From positions 1 to 64,000 of the forward strand of contig UBJO01000009.1 in the NCBI GenBank assembly GCA_900465665.1: DNA of 64,000 nt, written 5' to 3'. This document shows, piece after piece, positions 59,001 to 64,000 of this stretch. Source of the DNA: Hyphomicrobiales bacterium (GTDB lineage: Bacteria; Pseudomonadota; Alphaproteobacteria; Rhizobiales; Rhizobiaceae). The notes below the pieces were generated by a model, which was not told the DNA's origin, searched no databases, and saw nothing but the letters and a program-made list of their open reading frames with translations. The position numbers and the translations under genes were made by a program. The number at the start of each line of letters is the position of its first letter. The stretch's first letter is position 1.

Positions 59001-59723
59001 CGACCCCGTTCCAGCTGGGCTGATCTTCGGTGAACCAACTGGTAGACGCGCCAAAGGGACGGCTTTGGTTGTCCGGTGCGTGGTCGAGTTCATATCGAAA
59101 GTCCACATTGAACAAAGATCGCAACTCAGCTCCACGCCAGGCCAAGCGGCCTTTTGCCGTACGCCTTGAAGGGAATTGAAATCGCGTCCTGATACGGGCG
59201 CACTGGCACTTGGCACGTTCGGTAACATCGGCCCGTAAGGCAATAGGGGGGGACAGTTTCTCACTTCGCCTGACACCGTTTGGATCTTGTCGAAGCGGTG
59301 GTGCTCGATCATGCTGAGGTGAGCACTTAGGAACCGGTTTCCTGGATACTCCCTCTACTACCCAGACCGATAGCGCACGGCGGCGCTTGACCTACTTAAG
59401 TAGGCTGGTCAAGAAGCCGGACATGCCTGAGGCGGAGGAACAGTCACGTCATCGATCAGTGCAACAGGCGTCGAGCTATTACAACAAAGCGACCCGGCGC
59501 AGAGGCCGGGCTGCACAGCTTTTTTGATCACAGGCGGTTCGCCCACAGTCTCCATTGGCCATGAAATCGGCAGGCAACGCTCCCATTCCTGTGTCCAGGC
59601 AGAAAATCGCCAGTCGAGGCACTGCAACAGGCGGTTCCGATGATCAGTTGGGCAGGAGGACTGATGGCAGCAGAGATCTCGGTACTTCGTTGCTAGCGCC
59701 CTTCCCCTTCCTCTTCCGCGGGC
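59001..59723. other. Gene-poor stretch with palindromes and no clear gene
   Basis: About 720 bases follow the AbiE locus without a convincing coding frame. A perfect 14-base palindrome CCTACTTAAGTAGG lies at 59391-59404, embedded in flanking CTTGACC (59386-59392) and GGTCAAG (59407-59413) arms. A GC-rich stem followed by a T-run (GGCCGGGCTGCACAGCTTTTTT, split across 59503-59526) could be a terminator. The region is probably degenerate mobile DNA. Confidence 0.45.
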
Positions 59724-59900
59724 CTAAGCCAGCGCGACGGCGTCCGCGCCAGCCGCGAAGCGAAGCTGGTTTTCGGTATCTTGAACTGTTTGCCAGATGG
59801 CCTCCGCAACGTCGCGTTCCTTGGTGGTCATTTCCAGCTTTGCTAAAGCCTCAAGGATAGGCTTCGCAAACTCACGTAGCCATCGGGAAGGGGTTTTGAG
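59724..59900 (-). pseudogene. Short-chain dehydrogenase C-terminal remnant
   Basis: The minus-strand frame ending at 59724 reads EALAKLEMTTKERDVAEAIW then QTVQDTENQLRFAAGADAVA. This resembles the last 50 residues of SDR enzymes with a (DVAEAIW...QLRYxAGxDA) ending. No cofactor or Tyr-Lys region is present upstream, so it is a decayed fragment. The upstream limit is uncertain. Confidence 0.45.
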
Positions 59901-59909
59901 AAAGGAACG

Positions 59910-60245
59910 ATGGCACTCCGAACCGTTGTTGGGGGCATAGCCGGGCTCGATGCGCTTCGTGCGCACCCCGAATTAGCCAAACTCATGCGAAAGCGAAGCC
60001 CGCTCTATGGCCTGTTGTGGCGGTTCAAGCAGCCGCCAGCAAGATTTCTCGGAGCGATCGGCGCCAGGGTGTGGCCGACAAAAAAATCTCGGATCCTGAG
60101 CCCTGCCTTTGAGAACAGCACACTCCTTTATGACGGTCGTCGTGCGGTTACATTGTTGTACGACAACTTGTGTGTCAGTATGAATGGGGAACCTGCGGCA
60201 AATGAGACATCGTCTGCCAGGTCACCAAGTGAAACCGAAAACTAG
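59910..60245 (+). CDS. Hypothetical protein, doubtful
   Basis: This 111-residue frame (MALRTVVGGIAGLDALRAHP) has no recognised motif and is rich in Arg and Leu. GGAACG precedes the ATG at a poor distance. It starts at the edge of the SDR remnant and stops 12 bases before the aldo/keto reductase start. It may be a chance frame in decayed DNA. Confidence 0.25.
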   Translation: MALRTVVGGIAGLDALRAHPELAKLMRKRSPLYGLLWRFKQPPARFLGAIGARVWPTKKSRILSPAFENSTLLYDGRRAVTLLYDNLCVSMNGEPAANETSSARSPSETEN

Positions 60246-60257
60246 TCAGGAAAATCA

Positions 60258-61298
60258 ATGTCGATATTGGAGAAGAGAAGCTTAGCTGGAGGACGACTAA
60301 ACGTCACAACGATGGGTTTGGGGGGGACGGGTCTCGGCAACATGTATCGCGCGACCGATCCAAAGGTCGCACACGAGACCGTCCACGCCGCCTTCCAAAA
60401 CGGCCTGCGCTATTTTGACACCGCCCCGGTATATGGCTTTGGTCTCGCGGAAACCCGCCTGGGCGAGGCGATCAAATCGCTACCGCGCGCGGAGATCGTC
60501 ATCTCATCGAAGGTCGGATATGATCTCGTGCCGATCCCTGACAGCGAGGTCAAAAAGGTTCTCTGGGACAAAGCTCCTTCTTTCCGGGCCGACTTCGATT
60601 ATTCTCGCGATGCCGTTCTCCGTTCGATCGAAAACTCGCTGAAGCGGCTCGGGACGGAATATATCGACATGCTGGCCATTCACGATCCGGACGAGGCCAT
60701 CCATTTCGTCAAGGGTGAAAACCCCTATGCACGCAGTCGGTTCAGGGAAGCCATGGAGGGAGCCTACCCGGTCCTCTTGGATCTGCGGTCGCAGGGGGTG
60801 ATCAAGGCGGTCGGCGTCGGCATCAATCAGTGGGAGATGCTTTCGGATTTTGTTGAGGCCGGGCAATTCGACTACTTTCTTCTCGCCGGGCGCTACACGC
60901 TGCTGGAGCAGGAGCCGCTTGCGACGCTCTTTCCGGCCTGCGAGCGAAAGGGCACCAAGCTCGTCATCGGCGGCCCTTATAATTCGGGCATCCTGGCGAC
61001 GGGCGCGGTACAGGGTGCAACCTTCAACACGCGGAACGCGCCGCAGGCCGTCCTTGACCGCGTTGCAAGCCTGAATGCCGTCTGCGAGAGCTATGGCGTT
61101 CCCCTCCCCGCCGCCGCCCTGCAATTTCCTCTGGCACATGGCCTGGTCGTGAGCGTCATCCCGGGCGCCCGGTCGGTGGCTGAACTGGAGCAGAACCTGA
61201 AGTATATGCAGTGGCCCATTCCTAATGGCCTCTGGACCGATCTCAAGAGTGAGAAACTCATTGACGAGGCTTCGCCGATACCATCGCAAGCGGCCTGA
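60258..61298 (+). CDS. Aldo/keto reductase (aldose/L-fucose dehydrogenase-like)
   Basis: This 346-residue AKR has the catalytic tetrad: Asp and Tyr in RYFDTAPVYGFGLAE, Lys in VISSKVGYDL and His in MLAIHDPDEA. Its length and the GLGGTGLGNMYR start resemble D-threo-aldose 1-dehydrogenases that oxidise L-fucose, D-arabinose or L-galactose to lactones. It converges on a paralogous AKR across a strong terminator. A fuconolactonase-like amidohydrolase next door supports a sugar-lactone pathway. Confidence 0.9.
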   Translation: MSILEKRSLAGGRLNVTTMGLGGTGLGNMYRATDPKVAHETVHAAFQNGLRYFDTAPVYGFGLAETRLGEAIKSLPRAEIVISSKVGYDLVPIPDSEVKKVLWDKAPSFRADFDYSRDAVLRSIENSLKRLGTEYIDMLAIHDPDEAIHFVKGENPYARSRFREAMEGAYPVLLDLRSQGVIKAVGVGINQWEMLSDFVEAGQFDYFLLAGRYTLLEQEPLATLFPACERKGTKLVIGGPYNSGILATGAVQGATFNTRNAPQAVLDRVASLNAVCESYGVPLPAAALQFPLAHGLVVSVIPGARSVAELEQNLKYMQWPIPNGLWTDLKSEKLIDEASPIPSQAA

Positions 61299-61316
61299 CA
61301 CGGCTCGAATGAGCAG

Positions 61317-61344
61317 TCGGCCTGCCGACATTTCGGCAGGCCGA
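61317..61344. terminator. Bidirectional terminator hairpin
   Basis: TCGGCCTGCCGA (61317-61328) and TCGGCAGGCCGA (61333-61344) are perfect 12-base arms around CATT. The hairpin lies between the convergent stops at 61298 and 61381. There is no T-run on either side, but stem strength and position suit a shared terminator or transcription barrier. Confidence 0.75.
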
Positions 61345-61380
61345 AGCGATCTTCGCAACCGTCATGGCGCAAATGACCGG

Positions 61381-62385
61381 TTAGCCGACCGTCGGCAACG
61401 ACGGTGAAAGGAGATCGTCGATCTCCCGCCAAAGTTCTTCCGGGATGACCTGACGCGACCAAGCGAGGTTTTCCGCAATGCGCTCCGGCCGGCTCATGCC
61501 GAGCACGGCGGCGGAGACGAGCGGATTGCGGAACGGGAATTGGATGGCCGCGGCCTGCAGGGGCACATCATGTCGATTGCAGATCCTTTCGATCGCTTTG
61601 GCCCTCGCCACCACCTCTGCCGCCGGCGCGCCATAATCGAAGGTCGCTGCTGCGCTCGCCGGTCCCGCTGCAAGAATGCCGGAATTGAATACGCCGGCCA
61701 CGATGATCTCGACGCCTCGCCGCTCCGCTTCCGGGAGAAGATCAGCCGCGGCGCCCCGGTCCAGCAGCGTGTAGCGGCCCGCCATCATCACGGCATCAAG
61801 CGAGCAGGCCTTGATGAACCGCGTGGCGACGTCGCTCTCGTTGACGCCGACGCCGATCGCCTTGATGTGGCCGGCCTTGCGAAGATCGTCGAGCGCGCGA
61901 TAGCAGCCCTCGATCGCCTCGTTGAACCGCCGTTCATAGGCGTCCCCATGTGTGAAGCGATCGACGTCATGGACATAGATCAGGTCGAAGTCAGCAATCC
62001 CGAGACGGCTTGCCGACTGCTCCAGCGAGCGCATAGTACCGGCATAGCTATAATCGAAGACCGGCTTCAGTCGCAGCGGCGAGGCCCAAAGCCCATACTC
62101 CACTCTCTCGCCGAACGGAGGCACCAAGTAGCGGCCAACTTTCGTCGAGACGGTAACGGTCCCGCGATCAATCGTGCGCAGGAAACAGCCGAGGCGCAGT
62201 TCACTAAGGCCATGCCCATAGAGCGGCGCGCTATCGAAATAGCGCATCCCCCCCTCATAGGCAAGATCAAGCACCGCGGCCGCCTGGGCTTCCGTTACAT
62301 CACGGTAGAGGGTGCCGAGGCCGCTCGCGCCAAATCCGAGGCGCGAGCGAAAATTAATGCGACGTCTGGAAGAACTGTCGGTCAT
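61381..62385 (-). CDS. Aldo/keto reductase (aldose dehydrogenase-like)
   Basis: This is a 334-residue AKR with the tetrad residues in RYFDSAPLYGHGLSE, VSTKVGRYL and DLIYVHDVD. It is a homologue of the protein at 60258 (same GFGASGLGTLYR-type start) but clearly divergent, so the two may handle different sugars or enantiomers. Its start overlaps the end of the amidohydrolase gene by 4 bases, so they are co-translated. Confidence 0.9.
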   Translation of the reverse strand: MTDSSSRRRINFRSRLGFGASGLGTLYRDVTEAQAAAVLDLAYEGGMRYFDSAPLYGHGLSELRLGCFLRTIDRGTVTVSTKVGRYLVPPFGERVEYGLWASPLRLKPVFDYSYAGTMRSLEQSASRLGIADFDLIYVHDVDRFTHGDAYERRFNEAIEGCYRALDDLRKAGHIKAIGVGVNESDVATRFIKACSLDAVMMAGRYTLLDRGAAADLLPEAERRGVEIIVAGVFNSGILAAGPASAAATFDYGAPAAEVVARAKAIERICNRHDVPLQAAAIQFPFRNPLVSAAVLGMSRPERIAENLAWSRQVIPEELWREIDDLLSPSLPTVG

Positions 62386-63254
62386 GCGTCCTTACCCCAA
62401 AACTCAGGCAGGCGATAAGCTTCGATGGCGTTCAGGCCGAAAACCTTCTGCCTGTCGGCTTCGGAAAGATCCTCGACGCACTCCTGCAGTGCGTCCATCA
62501 CGCGATCATAGCTTCCCGCGACGAGGCAGACCGGCCAATCGCTACCGAACATGCATCGGTCGGTGCCGAAGATATCGACCACTTCGTGGACATAGGGTTT
62601 CAGGTCTTTCGGCGTCCATGTCTGCCAGTTGGCTTCCGTCACCATGCCGGAAAGCTTGCACCAGACATTGTGCCTGCCGCGAAACTGACGGATCGGCGCG
62701 GCCCATTCATTAAAACCACCGTTGCGGATTTCCGGTTTCGAAATGTGATCGAGCACAAAGCGCATGTCGCCGAATGCCTCGACCGTCCTGATGCACGACG
62801 GCAGTTGTGGCAGGTTTGGCACGAGGTCGTAGACGAGGTCAGCGGCGCCAACTGCCTTCAGACCCTTCCCGACATCGTTACGCAGAAGCCAATTCGGATC
62901 GCTCTCGGTCTGAATGAGATGACGTATGCCGACGAGCCATTTGCCCTCGGGCGAGTTCTTGAGCTCGCCAAGCGTATCGGCAAGGCGCGCATCGGTGAGA
63001 TCCACCCAGCCGACGACGCCGGCGACAAAATCAGTTGCCTCCGCCGTGCGGATGAAATCCCAGGTCTCGGCGAGGTCATTCCAGGTCTGGACAAGAACGG
63101 TGCCGGTGACGCCGTTCTTGTCGAGTGCCGGGCGCAGATCGTCCGGCTCGAAGACGCGGTTGATCGGCTCGAAAGGGCCGCTCAACCAGCCATACTCTCC
63201 ACCGCTTTTGGGATCCCAGAAGTGGTGATGGGAATCGATGATCGGGCTTGTCAT
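62382..63254 (-). CDS. Amidohydrolase, L-fuconolactonase-like (COG3618)
   Basis: This 290-residue TIM-barrel hydrolase has IIDSHHHFWDP at the N-terminus (the HxH metal motif), a central His in MRFVLDHISKP, and CMFGSDWPV with the catalytic Asp near the C-terminus. The group includes lactonases acting on L-fucono- and L-rhamnono-lactones. It lies between two AKR genes on the same strand, so an AKR product lactone is the likely substrate. Confidence 0.9.
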   Translation of the reverse strand: MTSPIIDSHHHFWDPKSGGEYGWLSGPFEPINRVFEPDDLRPALDKNGVTGTVLVQTWNDLAETWDFIRTAEATDFVAGVVGWVDLTDARLADTLGELKNSPEGKWLVGIRHLIQTESDPNWLLRNDVGKGLKAVGAADLVYDLVPNLPQLPSCIRTVEAFGDMRFVLDHISKPEIRNGGFNEWAAPIRQFRGRHNVWCKLSGMVTEANWQTWTPKDLKPYVHEVVDIFGTDRCMFGSDWPVCLVAGSYDRVMDALQECVEDLSEADRQKVFGLNAIEAYRLPEFWGKDA

Positions 63255-63266
63255 GGCTGATGCTCC

Positions 63267-64000
63267 CTACCAGCGCTGATGAACATATTGCTTGATGTGC
63301 GTGTCGTAGATCGACTTGATCTCCTGCATCGTGCTGTCAGAAAGCGCCGGAAGGCTGGCGGCCTCGGCATTAGAGCTCGCCTGCGCCGGGTTGCGGGCAC
63401 CGGGGATCGCCACTGTCACGGCATCGAACATCAAGATCCAGCGCAGTGCGAATTTCGCCATGGTGGTATCGCCAGAAACCAGCGGACGAACCTTCTCGAC
63501 TGCGTCGAGACCGACTTCATAGGGCACGCCGGAGAAGGTCTCGCCGACATCGAACGCCTCGCCATTGCGGTTGAACAGGCGATGGTCGCTGGCCTCGAAC
63601 CTGGTGTCCTTCTTGAACTTGCCGGACAGGAGACCGCTTGCCAGCGGCACGCGGGCGATAATCGCCACGTTCTTTTCCAGAGCCTGCTCGAAGAAATGCT
63701 CGATCGGGCGCTGGCGGAAGGCGTTGAAAATGATCTGGACACTGACGACGCCGGAGTATTCGATCGCCTTCAGCGCTTCCTCGACGCGCTCGACGCTAAC
63801 GCCGTAATTGCGCATCTTGCCCTGCTCCACCAGCCGGTCCAAACGTTCAAAAACCTCGGGGTGATAGTAGAGATCCGTCGGCGGGCAATGCAGCTGAACG
63901 AGATCGAGGCAATCGGTCTCGAGGTTCTTGAGGCTGCGATCGATCCAGCCGTTCAGGTTTTCAGCGCTGTAGCCTTCAACGGACTGCTCGGGCAGGCGGC
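63267..64000 (-). CDS. Aldo/keto reductase (partial, start beyond window)
   Basis: The C-terminal 243 or so residues are in the window: SLKNLETDCLDLVQLHCPPT with the catalytic His, MRNYGVSVERVEEAL, ASGLLSGKFKKDTRF and VAIPGARNPAQASSNAEA. The open frame runs off the right edge, so the Asp/Tyr/Lys part lies outside. This is the general AKR family (YajO-like), distinct from the two aldose-dehydrogenase-like AKRs. It is 12 bases upstream of the amidohydrolase gene, in the same operon. Confidence 0.9.
   Translation of the reverse strand, partial: RLPEQSVEGYSAENLNGWIDRSLKNLETDCLDLVQLHCPPTDLYYHPEVFERLDRLVEQGKMRNYGVSVERVEEALKAIEYSGVVSVQIIFNAFRQRPIEHFFEQALEKNVAIIARVPLASGLLSGKFKKDTRFEASDHRLFNRNGEAFDVGETFSGVPYEVGLDAVEKVRPLVSGDTTMAKFALRWILMFDAVTVAIPGARNPAQASSNAEAASLPALSDSTMQEIKSIYDTHIKQYVHQRW

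Noticed and set aside
1..64000. CRISPR arrays, rRNA or tRNA genes
   Set aside because: No regularly spaced repeats and no tRNA T-loop or rRNA signatures were seen on either strand by eye; a covariance-model scan would settle this.

Overview
The window is GC-rich and densely coding. It reads as DNA from a member of the Rhizobiales, most likely Rhizobiaceae (Rhizobium, Agrobacterium or Ensifer type). The clues are an alphaproteobacterial yybP-ykoY riboswitch ahead of mntP, a TfuA-family protein, a remnant of the rhizobial RHE_PE00001/DUF1612 plasmid family, cyclase-TPR proteins, and several sugar and organic-acid ABC/catabolic operons. No rRNA, tRNA or CRISPR array was recognised. The species and replicon cannot be told from the sequence alone.

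Layout. 0-7.7 kb holds ordinary cellular functions: a NarL-type two-component pair, an FtsI-like penicillin-binding protein, a class III nucleotide cyclase with TPRs, and a manganese riboswitch with its MntP exporter. 7.7-20 kb is catabolic. It has a VOC protein, a Gfo/Idh/MocA dehydrogenase, a GMC oxidoreductase and two sugar-isomerase-like TIM barrels, with a toxin-antitoxin pair inserted among them, then a LuxR-regulated PotABCD-like ABC importer with a short-chain dehydrogenase. 20-24 kb carries a drug/metabolite exporter and a sulfur module (cysteine-desulfurase-like enzyme, persulfide-dioxygenase-like hydrolase, TSUP exporter). 24.4-27.6 kb has a winged-helix/TPR regulator, a 72-residue peptide gene and a divergent tfuA-like gene without a visible ycaO.

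27.7-31.9 kb is an accessory patch of ParDE, VapBC and broken TA genes with IS3 and IS6 remnants. 31.9-40.4 kb is one long minus-strand operon: an IclR regulator, an FbpABC-type importer, a family III CoA-transferase, a CitE-like lyase, a 2-hydroxyacid dehydrogenase and an RraA-type aldolase. Together these look like uptake and CoA-dependent cleavage of a small organic acid. A nearly identical 225-bp direct repeat lies at 29.6 and 42.1 kb and brackets this 12.3-kb segment. 42.4-48.2 kb holds LysR-controlled GST, crotonase-like, peroxiredoxin and SDR genes.

48.2-59 kb is a decay zone. It has a LysR with a nonsense codon, a frameshifted unknown gene, an HNH endonuclease cut by one stop, a degraded serine recombinase, an intact hipBA, two truncated tyrosine recombinases (one with its missing C-terminal box on the opposite strand next to the break), a VapBC remnant and an AbiE pair with a frameshifted toxin. 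At 60-64 kb there are sugar-oxidation genes: aldo/keto reductases and a fuconolactonase-like amidohydrolase.

The most interesting signals are the orphan TfuA locus, the repeat-bracketed organic-acid operon, the inverted integrase end, and the repeated pattern of a readable antitoxin beside a mutated toxin.
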